A stretch of 64,000 bases of DNA from Mycobacteroides chelonae CCUG 47445 (GCF_001632805.1 NZ_CP007220.1:930001-994000), one strand, 5' to 3'; shown: positions 43,922 through 53,461, numbered from the stretch's first letter. The notes: generated from the sequence alone by a model not told the origin. Translations and numbers: made by a program.

Positions 43922-44845
43922 TTGACATCGGTCAAGAGTGCGGTCACGTTCCGCAATGGTCCCATCACTATGGCGGCCAACCTGTTTGCGCCAAGTGACC
44001 TCGATCCGCAAGGCAGCTATGCGGCGGTGGTTATTGTGCATCCCGGCGGTGGGGTCAAAGATCAGACTGCGAGCTTGTACGCCGAGAGACTAGCTGAGCA
44101 CGGCTTTGTCGCGCTGGCCGCGGACGCGTCCTACCAGGGTGACAGCAGCGGCGAGCCCCGCTCCTTGGAGGACCCGGGTGCCCGCGTCGAGGACGCCCGG
44201 GCCGGGGTGGACTACCTGCAGTCCCTGGACTACGTCGATGCCGACCGGATTGGTGCGTGGGGAATCTGTGCCGGTGGCGGGTACGCCGTCAACGCCACCA
44301 TGACCGATCACCGCATCAAAGCAGTGGGTATGGTCAGCGGGGCTAATATCGGCACGTCGTGGCGCCGCGGTTGGTACGGCACTGGAGTGGATTCCGATGT
44401 GCTGCCCACTCTGGAGGCAGCGGCGCAGTACCGTACCGCCGAGGTAGCGGGCGCCGAAGTGACCTTCGCCCCGTTCTTTCCGGAGGAGATCGACGAGAAC
44501 ACCCTGCCTGACCTGGTGCAGGCTAATGACTATTACCTGACGCCGCGCGGGACGCACCCGAACGTTACGAATCGGTACCCGCTGTCAAGGAGCCTGTCGA
44601 AAATCGTCGGGTTCGATGCCTTCTATCTAGTCGAGGTCTTGCTTACCCAGCCGATCCTGATAGTCGCTGGGAGCAAAGCAGGTTCGTTGTGGAACAGCAC
44701 CGAGTTGCATTCGCGGGCACGCAGCGACAAGAAGCTGGTGATCGTCGATGGTGCTACCCACATGGACTTCTATGACGTGCCCAAGTACGTCGATATCGCT
44801 ATCGCTGAGGCTGTTCCGTTCTTCCAGAAACATCTCGCTGCATAA
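43922..44845 (+). CDS. Alpha/beta hydrolase with Cys nucleophile elbow (dienelactone-hydrolase-like)
   Basis: 307 residues if started at TTG 43922, which is placed correctly behind AAAGGAGAATC; the frame extends upstream to 43757 without similar support. The nucleophile elbow is GICAGGGYAV with Cys in place of Ser, and a His lies in GATHMDFYD near the end. The fold resembles YcjY/dienelactone-hydrolase relatives. A second hydrolase gene follows 74 bp later. Probably regulated by the divergent MmyB-type protein. Confidence 0.85.
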   Translation: MTSVKSAVTFRNGPITMAANLFAPSDLDPQGSYAAVVIVHPGGGVKDQTASLYAERLAEHGFVALAADASYQGDSSGEPRSLEDPGARVEDARAGVDYLQSLDYVDADRIGAWGICAGGGYAVNATMTDHRIKAVGMVSGANIGTSWRRGWYGTGVDSDVLPTLEAAAQYRTAEVAGAEVTFAPFFPEEIDENTLPDLVQANDYYLTPRGTHPNVTNRYPLSRSLSKIVGFDAFYLVEVLLTQPILIVAGSKAGSLWNSTELHSRARSDKKLVIVDGATHMDFYDVPKYVDIAIAEAVPFFQKHLAA

Positions 44846-44919
44846 GCCTGACACCCCCGGCGGAGGATTATCAGAATGATCAGAAGCAGAGGACCCCGAA
44901 TATGACATAAACCGATCAG

Positions 44920-45825
44920 ATGCCTGATGAACAAGGCGAGACATACCGTCAGTTCGTAGATTTTTTCGCCAGACCTGCACGGACCGATATTCTCCGGACG
45001 CCTGACGAGTACGGGATGGCCTATGAGGATGTCACGTTTCCCGCCACGGACGGGACCGAAATCAAAGGCTGGTTCATTCCGGCGGATTCTGACCGTCTCA
45101 TCATCATGAACCACTTTCTAAACGGCAATCGTTATGGGTACCCGGGGCACAAGATCCCGAATGACCTTGTTGGATTCGAAGTCAACTATGTTCAGCAGCA
45201 TAAGACGCTGCACGACGCCGGTTACAACATCCTGGCCTATGATCTACGGAACATGGGTCAGAGCGGTACCGCTAATGACGGGCGGGCCGGCGGCGGTCAA
45301 TTCGAGTATCGGGATGTCATCGGCTCATTGCGCTACGCTAAATCAAGAGACGATACGGCGCATATGAAAACCGGGCTGTTCAGCATCTGCTACGGATGCA
45401 ATTCCACATTTCATGCCATCGACAAACATCCTGAAGAGTTTCAGCACGTCAAGGCACTCCTTGGCCTCCAGCCCGCCTCTCTCGGGGCGATGCTGGAACG
45501 CGCAGCTGAAAACTTAGGTATCGACAAGGAAGCGGCGCGCAGTCTTGCCGCAAGCAGAATGTTGGAAAAAACGGGCTTTAGCCTGAATCAGTTGTCGCCG
45601 ATTGACGCTGCGAAATCGGTCTTTCTGCCGACATTGTTAGTCCAGGTTCACGACGATGCCATGACGTACCCGTCTGACGTTCAGGCGATGCACGACAATG
45701 TTGCCGCCGCTGATAAGAAGCTGTTCTGGATCGAGGGCACCACTAACCGCTTCGATGGCTACACCTATTTCAACGACCATCCAGAACTACTGCTGGAGTG
45801 GTTCGACAGTCACATCGACAAATAA
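44920..45825 (+). CDS. Alpha/beta hydrolase with Cys at the nucleophile elbow
   Basis: 301 residues from ATG 44920. The elbow reads FSICYGCNS, so a Cys again replaces the usual Ser, and the region NILAYDLRNMGQSGTAN is typical of the fold. The expected C-terminal His/Asp pair is less clear. Upstream, GGAGG at 44861 precedes a nine-codon frame (ATG 44877 to a TGA just before), which may be a leader peptide or a decayed start. It lies behind the first hydrolase in an apparent operon. Confidence 0.8.
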   Translation: MPDEQGETYRQFVDFFARPARTDILRTPDEYGMAYEDVTFPATDGTEIKGWFIPADSDRLIIMNHFLNGNRYGYPGHKIPNDLVGFEVNYVQQHKTLHDAGYNILAYDLRNMGQSGTANDGRAGGGQFEYRDVIGSLRYAKSRDDTAHMKTGLFSICYGCNSTFHAIDKHPEEFQHVKALLGLQPASLGAMLERAAENLGIDKEAARSLAASRMLEKTGFSLNQLSPIDAAKSVFLPTLLVQVHDDAMTYPSDVQAMHDNVAAADKKLFWIEGTTNRFDGYTYFNDHPELLLEWFDSHIDK

Positions 45826-46557
45826 GCGTGTAGCTCGCGCCTGTGCGTAGGACCGCAATGTGCGCGCACGTAGTTCGCAAATCCGTTGGAAGGCACTGCA
45901 TACGGCACTTGTCCGTCTTCCAGGTGATCCTGGTCGCTGCGCGCATAGCCGGTGCGTAGACCTTGATGCACACCACCGGGCCTGCCGCCGTAGCGGGGAG
46001 CCCGACGCGTGAGGCAGTTCGGTTTGATCCGGCAGCACGCGCGTGATCGGTCGCGCAGGAGGGGTCAGGTAGAGGGGGACTGATCGCTTGACCGGCAACC
46101 GATGTCGAACCGCCCGTCAACGCTATCGCGTTGAGCAGCAGCGGGAACAGTTGCACCACCACGATGTCCGGAACCTGCAGCCATCGCAGGCGTGGACACT
46201 GATGCTGCCGCCAGCTCGACGTGCTGAAGCAGCTTGATGCGCGGGCAGTCATGGGTCGGTAGGCTGTAATCATCTTTTCGGAATGAGCAGCGCCTCATTT
46301 CGAGGGAGTAACTGACCGTGAGAGCATCGCTAGCGACAGTCGATGCGGGTGCAGGAACCATGTCTGTGCCTGCCGTACCCCCGTGTGGCCCTAGCGAACA
46401 CCGGCTTCAAGCCTGGGTCGTGCCGGTCAACATATCGTGGCGCGAGTTCGCATCGGTCTTCAGTGGCATACCGGGTAGCTCTGAGCGGAATCCACCGCAT
46501 CGACGCCGACTGTGTTCACGCTCATTGGTATTTGACCAGACAGAAAGAGCACCGACC
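45826..46557. other. Intergenic region, no gene seen
   Basis: 732 bp. Minus-strand frames here (for example 45770-46273) are Arg/Thr/Cys-rich and look like shadows. No repeat or motif stood out. The length is unusual for this window, and it may hold a decayed gene not recognisable by eye. Confidence 0.4.
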
Positions 46558-46863
46558 ATGAAAAGAGTCTTACCGGCAACCTTAGCAATGGCGATCACGC
46601 TAGCGGTGGTGTTGGCGCCAGGATCTACTGCCCGCGCCGGGCCTATCGAAGACCCCGAGGGGATCATCAACAGCCTCAAGGCAAATGGATATCGGGTGAT
46701 TGTCACCAGGGTCGGATCCGACCATCCGTCCCAGTGCACCGTGCAGTCGGTATCTCAGCAGTCGGCTGTGACGAATGTGCAGCCGGGGCGGAACATGCGC
46801 AATCAGCCCACCTCGCTACCCACCGTCAGCCACAAGATCGCCTACGTGACGCTGGCGTGCTAA
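46558..46863 (+). CDS. Small secreted hypothetical protein
   Basis: 101 residues from ATG 46558 behind AGAAAGAGC. The signal peptide (MKRVLPATLAMAITLAVVLA, cleavage near ARA) is followed by a mature part with one Cys pair (PSQCTVQSV, VTLAC at the end). It has the look of the short mycobacterial secreted proteins of unknown function that end in a Cys. The upstream extension to 46318 has no support. Confidence 0.65.
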   Translation: MKRVLPATLAMAITLAVVLAPGSTARAGPIEDPEGIINSLKANGYRVIVTRVGSDHPSQCTVQSVSQQSAVTNVQPGRNMRNQPTSLPTVSHKIAYVTLAC

Positions 46864-47291
46864 CGACAGACACATGCACACACGTATCGACAGCGTTAGT
46901 GTGCCGACTTAAACGCATTTGCCCTAGCTCGACAACGAATATGCCGCCGATTCCTCACGATCGAGAGATCTTCACGGCACGCTATGGCGCCTTGCGGACC
47001 GCCTATTGGTCCAGCCGGGAGTCATCCCCTCAGACCAAATGCTTCGAAGTCTGCTTCTCTTACACTCCAACATAATCGGCACCAAAATCTGGACCGCTCA
47101 CGAACTCGCCCACGCGCTTCCGGCGTGTACGGCATCGACTAGCCGCCCCAACCCTGATTCCAGCAATGGTGGTAAGCGGTCGACGCTGCCGATAGCAACC
47201 CAGCAGTGGCCGGATCGGCTAAGGTAAAACCCGGTGTGCCGGGAAGTCTGGTCGGCGATCGTATTTGCCTACCAGAAATGAGGTGCCTGCA
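46864..47291. other. Intergenic region, no gene seen
   Basis: 428 bp upstream of the second methyltransferase gene. No frame with coding character and no copy of the TATGCAA palindrome was found, so the second cassette is not obviously under the same control as the first. Confidence 0.4.
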
Positions 47292-48155
47292 GTGCGTTCT
47301 GCGGCAGCCGGGACCGCGATAGGCCCGATGGTCATCGTGGCAGCAGAACAGCACGAAACCCTGCCACTACTTGTCGACCCATGGGCCGCCAGGCTCTTAC
47401 CCCCCGCCGTGCGGTTGGCCGCCGCGAGCACCCGCTGGGCGCCGCTGCGCGGCGCCATAATCGCCGCAGCTGAAAAGAAGATCCCCGGTATCTGGGCTGC
47501 TATAGCGTGCCGTAAACGCTATATTGACGACCGACTGCTGGCTGCCTTCGACGAGGGCATCGACGCGGTCCTGATCCTGGGCGCAGGCTTTGACAGCCGC
47601 GCCTGCCGCCTGCCGCAACTGGCACATATCCCAGTCTGGGAGGTCGACTTACCTGACAACATTGCCGCCAAAAGCAAGGCGCTGCAACGCTGTTTCGGCA
47701 GCCCACCAGACAATATCCGGCTCACCGCTGTGGACTTTGAAACCGACGATCTGGCTGATGCCTTGCGCCGCGACGGGTTCGAGCCTGGCATGCGCACGTT
47801 CATCATCTGGGAGGCAGTGACCCAGTACCTGACCGAGTGGGCGGTGCGGCAAACACTGAGTCATCTGTGCGACCCCGGGCCCGGCAGTCATCTCGCACTG
47901 ACCTACGTGCGCAAGGACTTTCTGGACGGACACGAGATGTATGGAGCCGAGGCGGGCCATCACGAACTCGTCGTGGCCAAACAACTGTGGCGGTTCGGCC
48001 TTGAGCCCGAACAGACTGTGGGATTCTTCGCCGAATACGGATGGCAGGAATACGGCCAAGCCGGTAGCGATGAATACAGCCACCTCTACGTGCGACCGTG
48101 CGGGCGGGCCATGGACATATCACCTATCGAACGCTCTCTGGCTGCACGCCGATGA
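47292..48155 (+). CDS. SAM-dependent methyltransferase (second copy)
   Basis: 287 residues from GTG 47292, the same length as its paralogue at 38046-38909. SAM motif LILGAGFDSRACRL, then VWEVDLPDN and FIIWEAVTQYLTE. Similarity to the first copy runs from end to end (for example the shared segment LLPPA and KKRYIDxxL-type stretches). Its stop overlaps the next gene start (ATGA), so the two are translated together. Substrate unknown. Confidence 0.88.
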   Translation: MRSAAAGTAIGPMVIVAAEQHETLPLLVDPWAARLLPPAVRLAAASTRWAPLRGAIIAAAEKKIPGIWAAIACRKRYIDDRLLAAFDEGIDAVLILGAGFDSRACRLPQLAHIPVWEVDLPDNIAAKSKALQRCFGSPPDNIRLTAVDFETDDLADALRRDGFEPGMRTFIIWEAVTQYLTEWAVRQTLSHLCDPGPGSHLALTYVRKDFLDGHEMYGAEAGHHELVVAKQLWRFGLEPEQTVGFFAEYGWQEYGQAGSDEYSHLYVRPCGRAMDISPIERSLAARR

Positions 48156-48676
48156 AATGCACCATCCTCGCCGCGCTACTGACCATAGCAATCGGTGCGT
48201 GCAGTTGTAGCCGCAACCAACACCAAGTCAATGATCGCGACGCGCAACGATCGACAGTCATTGCCGAACCGAGTGTTCCGTGGCAACTGGACTTCACCGC
48301 GCGCACACTCGACGGGACTCCATTGGCCGGCGCCAGCCTGTACGGCAAGCCCGCGGTCTTATGGTTTTGGGCGCCGCAGCAGCCAGAGGCCGGGCAGCAG
48401 GCTGCACTCCTGCAAGCCGCTGCAGCCCGCAACAGCGACATCGCCTTTGTCGGGATCGCTCGGACTCGTCCGCGACCGGTCACCGAATTCGACGGGCAAC
48501 ACCAAATGGCCTTCACCCAGATCGTCGATCCGGACGCAGCCATCGCAATGAGATTCGGGATCACGACCCGACCCGCCTACGTGTTCATCACCGCACACGG
48601 CCAGGTCACCACCGCCAAAAAGCCGCTAAGTCAACACGACCTGCGAACCCACCTCGAACGCCTCGCCAACGACTAA
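48152..48676 (+). CDS. Thioredoxin-like lipoprotein without the CxxC active site
   Basis: 174 residues from ATG 48152. The lipobox is near AIGACSC. The fold segment PAVLWFWAPQQPEAGQQ aligns with PAVLWFWEPSCAACKSQ of the protein at 37460-37999: both active cysteines are replaced (Gln and Ala). The rest, including AYVFITAHGQVTTAKKPLSQ, is well kept. It cannot do thiol-disulfide exchange. It may instead bind a partner or act as a scaffold for the upstream methyltransferase cassette. Confidence 0.85.
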   Translation: MKCTILAALLTIAIGACSCSRNQHQVNDRDAQRSTVIAEPSVPWQLDFTARTLDGTPLAGASLYGKPAVLWFWAPQQPEAGQQAALLQAAAARNSDIAFVGIARTRPRPVTEFDGQHQMAFTQIVDPDAAIAMRFGITTRPAYVFITAHGQVTTAKKPLSQHDLRTHLERLAND

Positions 48677-48928
48677 GCCGCCAAGCCAGATACCATCCAC
48701 GATTGCTGGATGGGGCCAACCATGGCGTCCGGCTTACGGCCCCACTGGCGCCAACCGTGCCCGCAGCATCCCCGGCACGATCATCGCGGCCCGCGGCCCG
48801 CAGCGATGAGCTGAGCACCACCGGGCTCAGTACAGCCGACATCTCGACCATCCGGTGGCCAGCACCACGGCGGAGTCGAAAAAGTGTCTGAATCCGTCAT
48901 GAATTATGTTGCGCTGAACAATGTTTCG

Positions 48929-49352
48929 CTACGACGGTGGGTTCTGTTCGTGCCAGCGCTCAAGCGGGGTCGGGAATTGGTCCATGAGGAACGTATAGAA
49001 GGCGTGCATCCGGGCCAGCCGGTGGTGTGCCAACCCGCCGGGTGACGTCGCGGCCAGCCCTTCTCGTGTGACAGTCAGCACTGCGGCGGTGGCATGGTTT
49101 TGGTTGGTGTACTGGTTCGCCCAGGCGTTTTCGCACAGCCGGAAGTGGTCGCGGCGTTACCCAGGGACGGCACCCGTTCTGCCAGAACCACTTCGGTGAG
49201 CATACGCAGCGCTGTGGAGATAGCGCCGACGCTAGCATGCAGCTGCTCGGCTAGCTCTCCCATGGTGATGGTGCGCTGCTCAGTGAACAGCAGGGCAGCG
49301 GCGTGCGGGCGGTCATGCGCTGCAGCCCATGGTCAGAGAGTACAAGCGCCAT
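48929..49352 (-). pseudogene. GbsR/MarR-type regulator gene with two frameshifts
   Basis: Starting at ATG 49352 (MALVLSDHGLQRMTAR) the first frame is lost near 49300. The next segment, AALLFTEQRTITMGELAEQL then HASVGAISTALRMLTEV, is in another frame. The third, RRDHFRLCENAWANQYTNQN to FYTFLMDQFPTPLERWHEQN, is in a third and ends at a stop at 48929. Joined, they form a typical GbsR/MarR-like winged-helix regulator of about 140 residues. It is divergent from the ABC exporter operon. Confidence 0.8.
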
Positions 49353-49419
49353 CGTTTAGGGGCCGGCAGGAATTCCCGTGCCAGGTTCCGCCATCGCGCA
49401 CCCCAAAGTCTTCTGCGAT

Positions 49420-49435
49420 TACTGAAAATTCAGTA
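49420..49435. promoter_or_regulatory. Perfect 16-bp palindrome TACTGAAAATTCAGTA
   Basis: TACTGAAA and its complement TTTCAGTA are fused at 49420-49435. The site lies between the broken GbsR-type gene and the ABC exporter. It is a likely operator for that regulator and appears unchanged although the regulator gene is broken. Confidence 0.7.
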
Positions 49436-49534
49436 TCCTGTTCAATGGTGTTCCGGGAAGCCTGGTCGGAGATGGAGTTGTCCGTTTCTGCAGTGCCCGG
49501 TGAACCTGGTGTGCTGCAGCTTTCTTGAAAGGCT

Positions 49535-50452
49535 ATGCACCGCCTCATGACTTTCGCTTTAGGCAATGACGCCGCGTGTTCGGTGGGTACAGACGTGATC
49601 TGCGTGCGTGGGCTCACCTTCACGTATCCGAAGAGTCCAGAGCCCGCGATCCGGGGGATGGACTTTTCTGTGGGGCCCGGGGAGATATTCGGGTTCCTCG
49701 GGCCCAGTGGAGCCGGGAAATCCACGACGCAGAAACTGTTGATCGGATTGCTGCGCGGGCACGGCGGACACGTGGCGGTGTGGGGGAAGGACCCGCAGCA
49801 ATGGGGGCCGCAGTATTACCAGCGCATCGGTGTGTCCTTCGAGCTGCCTAATCACTATCACAAGCTCACCGGCGTCGAGAACCTGCAGTTTTTCGCCTCC
49901 TTGTATGCAGGCAAGACCCGCGCGGCGGCGGAGCTGCTCGAGGCGGTGGGGCTGTCCGATGCCGCCGACATCCGGGTGGGCAAATACTCCAAAGGAATGC
50001 AGATGCGACTGACATTCGCCCGCTCTCTCATCAACGACCCTGAATTACTGTTCCTGGACGAGCCGACCTCGGGTCTGGACCCGGTCAACGCACGCATCGT
50101 CAAAGACATCATCTTGAGTTTAAAAGCACAGGGCCGCACCATATTCTTGACCACACACGACATGAACACCGCAGATGAACTCTGCGACCGGGTGGCATTC
50201 GTTGCCGATGGCCGCATCGCAGCACTGGACACACCGACCGAGCTGAGAGTCGCACGAAGCCGTCGCATGGTCCGCATCACCTACCGCGGCAACGGCGGGA
50301 TACTACAGAGCGTTGAGTTCGGGATTGACGGACTAGCAGATGACCCGCAGTTCCACGAGCTCGCACGCAGCCGCCATATCGAGACCATCCACAGCACCGA
50401 GGCCAGCCTGGACGACGTATTCGCCGAAGTCACCGGAAAGCAGCTCGCATGA
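49535..50452 (+). CDS. ABC exporter ATP-binding protein (DrrA-like)
   Basis: 305 residues. Walker A GPSGAGKSTT near residue 53, signature-like KYSKGMQMRL near 151, Walker B LLFLDEPTSGLDP near 172 and H-loop TTHD near 205. The C-terminal 70 residues (regulatory region) resemble DrrA/CcmA-type multidrug exporters. Its stop overlaps the next start by 4 bases. It powers the two permeases that follow. Confidence 0.92.
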   Translation: MHRLMTFALGNDAACSVGTDVICVRGLTFTYPKSPEPAIRGMDFSVGPGEIFGFLGPSGAGKSTTQKLLIGLLRGHGGHVAVWGKDPQQWGPQYYQRIGVSFELPNHYHKLTGVENLQFFASLYAGKTRAAAELLEAVGLSDAADIRVGKYSKGMQMRLTFARSLINDPELLFLDEPTSGLDPVNARIVKDIILSLKAQGRTIFLTTHDMNTADELCDRVAFVADGRIAALDTPTELRVARSRRMVRITYRGNGGILQSVEFGIDGLADDPQFHELARSRHIETIHSTEASLDDVFAEVTGKQLA

Positions 50453-51159
50453 GCCGGCTGGCCCGCGCTGTGCGGCTAGAGCTCACCTTGCAGGTGCGCC
50501 AGAAATTTCTGCACGCCGGGATCTTCTCCGGTTTGATCTGGCTGGCGGTGCTACTTCCGATGCCCGCCTCACTGCGCCCCGTTGCCGAACCCTACGTCCT
50601 GATTGGGGATATCGCGATTATCGGGTTCTTCTTCATTGGAGGCACCGTCTTTTTTGAGAAGCAAGAACGCACCCTGAGCGCCCTGGTCTGCACACCGCTT
50701 CGCTTCGCCGAATACCTGGCGGCTAAACTCGTTGTACTGGTCTCGATTTCACTTGCTGTGGCGATCGCGGTGACCACCCTCGTGCACGGCGCGCATTGCC
50801 GGCTCGCTCTGATGGGCGTCGGTGTGGTCTTGGGTACGCTGCTGATGCTGCTCACCGGGTTCATCACCTCACTGCCGTTCACATCGGTGACCGACTGGTT
50901 CATGATCACCGTCATACCGCTGGCTTTCATGCTGATACCGCCCGTGGTGCACTACAGCGGTCTGTGGCCCAACCCTGTGCTTTACCTGATACCCACCCAG
51001 GGGCCACTGATGTTGCTGGGGGCTGCCTTCCATCAAATAGAAGTGACACCATGGCAATTGGCATACGCGCTAAGCTACCCACTTGTCTGCATCGCAGCCC
51101 TGTGGATACTCGCCCGGCGCTCATTTATCCGGTACATCATCGAACGGCCCGGTGAATAG
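50449..51159 (+). CDS. ABC exporter permease 1
   Basis: 236 residues with six membrane helices, starting at the ATG that overlaps the ATPase stop. The N-terminal soluble stretch (LARAVRLELTLQVRQKFLHA) and the loop EKQERTLSALVCTPLRFAEY are typical of ABC-2 type permeases. It likely pairs with the next permease to form the transmembrane part. Confidence 0.85.
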   Translation: MSRLARAVRLELTLQVRQKFLHAGIFSGLIWLAVLLPMPASLRPVAEPYVLIGDIAIIGFFFIGGTVFFEKQERTLSALVCTPLRFAEYLAAKLVVLVSISLAVAIAVTTLVHGAHCRLALMGVGVVLGTLLMLLTGFITSLPFTSVTDWFMITVIPLAFMLIPPVVHYSGLWPNPVLYLIPTQGPLMLLGAAFHQIEVTPWQLAYALSYPLVCIAALWILARRSFIRYIIERPGE

Positions 51160-51164
51160 TCATC

Positions 51165-51935
51165 ATGAAAATCGCTGTGGTATATACATTTCCGCGAATC
51201 AACACAAAAGCGCTAGCCGCCTTCGCTCGCAACGACCTACGCGGCACCTACCGTGACCCGCTGCTGGTAATGTTGGTCATCGCTCCGGTCCTATGGACCA
51301 GCGGAGTAGCGCTGCTGACCCCGCTGTTCACCCGGATGCTCAACGACAAGTACGGCTTCGATCTGGTTCCCTACTACCCGCTGGTGCTCACCGGGTTCTT
51401 ACTGCTGACCAGCATCATCGTGCCCGGCGGGCTGGCGGCATTCCTAGTCCTGGACGAGATCGACGCCGGAACCCTGACCGCACTGCGGGTGACGCCGGTG
51501 CCGCTGGCGACATTCTTCGGGTACCGGGCCGCGACAGTTGCAGCAATCACCACGATCTACGTGGTCGCCACCATGTCCCTGAGCGGCATACTGGCCCCGG
51601 GCCTGACGTTCTCACTCATACCCATCGGCATGCTTGCGGGCATGTCGGCCGTCGTCACCTTGCTGCTTATTATCACCGTGGCCAACAACAAGATTCAGGG
51701 GCTGGCCATGCTACGGGCACTGGGCATGCTCATCGCGGGCTTACCGTGCCTGCCCTGGTTCATCAGCTCCGGCTGGAACCTCGCCTTCGGGATATTGCCT
51801 CCGTACTGGGCGGCCAAGGCCTACTGGGCGGCCGGCGAGCACGACACCTGGTGGCCCTACTTGCTGGCCGGTGCCCTCTACAACAGCGCCATCGGGTGGC
51901 TACTCCTGCGACGATTCCTAGCCAAACACAACTAG
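51165..51935 (+). CDS. ABC exporter permease 2
   Basis: 256 residues with about six membrane helices. It has the ABC-2 pattern LDEIDAGTLTALRVTPVPLA between the second and third helices. It follows permease 1 by 5 bases. The three genes form one exporter operon; the substrate is unknown. Confidence 0.85.
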   Translation: MKIAVVYTFPRINTKALAAFARNDLRGTYRDPLLVMLVIAPVLWTSGVALLTPLFTRMLNDKYGFDLVPYYPLVLTGFLLLTSIIVPGGLAAFLVLDEIDAGTLTALRVTPVPLATFFGYRAATVAAITTIYVVATMSLSGILAPGLTFSLIPIGMLAGMSAVVTLLLIITVANNKIQGLAMLRALGMLIAGLPCLPWFISSGWNLAFGILPPYWAAKAYWAAGEHDTWWPYLLAGALYNSAIGWLLLRRFLAKHN

Positions 51936-52692
51936 TAACCCAATTGGCGTAGCGACAAGCCTTCACGCACTCGGCGGCTCGTTGCAGATCGGCGGGTTGA
52001 CGCACAATGCTATTCGCGCGAGACCGCCCATCGAGCGGGGTGACGCCAAGTCAACCTGGAGGCAATCGGTCCCGGCCGAACTCGACCTGCTTGACCAGCG
52101 GGCCCATCGCGGTATGTGCGATGTGCCCTGGTGGGGTGCCGAAGGTCGAGAGGTTGCCTGCGGTGGGCCGCATGGACCCGCGCACGCTGTCGGTATGGGT
52201 GGTGGAGCCGAGTGGCAGGCGCCCACCGCCCGGCCAACCGAACTCGACATGCACGGGCCCCGTTTCGTCGCGGGCGGTGATGATTTCGCAGAAGCCGAGA
52301 CGCGCGACAGCGTCACCCGGCTACGCAAACACCTGGCCTACGCCGAAGAACTCGACCGCGTCCTCACCACACGCGCCCAGGACGGCCACGGGGCTAGTAG
52401 CGGTTATTCCTGGGAAGGCCGAGCCTGGTGTCCGGACCGCAGGCCGCCGTGGTGCTGATGCTGTGGCGAACTATTCCGCATTGGGTAAGGGGTCCTCTTA
52501 CTTAGGAAGTCAACGCACAGTTGGATGGGTAGTGTCCGGGCCCTGTTTCTCCTTTGTTTACCGTTCTGTTATGTGGGCCTCTTAGACATTCCACCTGTAC
52601 CCCGAGGGGGTAGCGGGTAGCTGTGGTGAATTGCCACTGCGGGTTCCTGGGATAGACCTCCGAATAGATCAACTGAGAGGCAATGCCGCCAC
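51936..52692. other. Gene-poor region with a decayed coding stretch
   Basis: 757 bp with no firm gene. On the minus strand a coding-like frame (RLGFCEIITARDETGPVHVE to FGTPPGHIAHTAMGPLVKQV) runs from about 52311 to 52051, but a TAG directly upstream cuts it and no start is seen. On the plus strand ORF 51982-52458 has a helical C-terminus (TRDSVTRLRKHLAYAEELDR). I recognise neither; the stretch is probably a remnant. Confidence 0.35.
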
Positions 52693-53400
52693 ATGCTGAA
52701 AAGCCTTGTCACCCTAACTGCTGCCTGTACGCTCGGCGCGACCGCACCGTTGGCTGTGGCCGATCCGCCCGGGGGTGAACCGATGCCCGATAGCGTCCCA
52801 GCCGCCGCGGCGGCTGTCCCCGCCCCTGCTCCGCCCGCGGCCCCTCCTGTTGATAACGGTGCTGTTGCGTCGGGCGAGCCGGGCACGCTGCGCACGCGGG
52901 ATGGATGGATTCTGGCGGTTGCCGCCAAGGATGAAACCCAGCTGCCCGTCGCGCCGCTGACCACCGCCCTGTCCTCGCGCGAGTATCTGGTGGGCGGCAC
53001 ATTCATCGGAGCTATCAAAGGCTCGGGCACGACGAAACTGACCGATGGTGTCCTGGAAGCCGGATACCAAATCGGTTGTGGCATAAGCGCCGACACCGTC
53101 GACTTGCGATTCGGTGGCAACATCACACCGCAGATCAGTCCCGCGGGCGCGCCCAGCATCGGTGCCGGTGTCTTCGCCCAGATCCGACCCACCCTCAAGC
53201 CTGGAACGGCGACCATCATCCCGGTCACCAAGATGGCCTTCGAAGAGGAGACCACCGCCCGCGTCACGATCAACGCGTTCCGCATCAAGATCGACAGCTG
53301 CGTGGGCCAATCCTTCATCCGGTCCTACGCGATACTCACCAGCTCGACCGAGGACACGCAGGACGTGGTGACCTACATGGGTGTCACCAAGGCCGTCTGA
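52693..53400 (+). CDS. MspA-family porin
   Basis: 235 residues from ATG 52693. A Sec signal peptide (SLVTLTAACTLGATAPLAVA) is followed by a Pro/Ala-rich stretch of about 35 residues, longer than in classical MspA. The beta-barrel part contains GYQIGCGIS, AFRIKIDSCVGQSFIRSYA and YMGVTKAV, typical MspA-family landmarks. Octameric outer-membrane porin of mycobacteria by family knowledge. A second copy follows 61 bp downstream. Confidence 0.92.
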   Translation: MLKSLVTLTAACTLGATAPLAVADPPGGEPMPDSVPAAAAAVPAPAPPAAPPVDNGAVASGEPGTLRTRDGWILAVAAKDETQLPVAPLTTALSSREYLVGGTFIGAIKGSGTTKLTDGVLEAGYQIGCGISADTVDLRFGGNITPQISPAGAPSIGAGVFAQIRPTLKPGTATIIPVTKMAFEEETTARVTINAFRIKIDSCVGQSFIRSYAILTSSTEDTQDVVTYMGVTKAV

Positions 53401-53461
53401 AATCTTAAGCACCGCAATCTTCCTCAACCTCCCTTGATTAGCCCGAGAGGCCCAGAACATC

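Noticed and set aside
45770..46273. 167-residue minus-strand frame
   Set aside because: Its composition is typical of a shadow, it has no start signal and it overlaps the end of a hydrolase gene.
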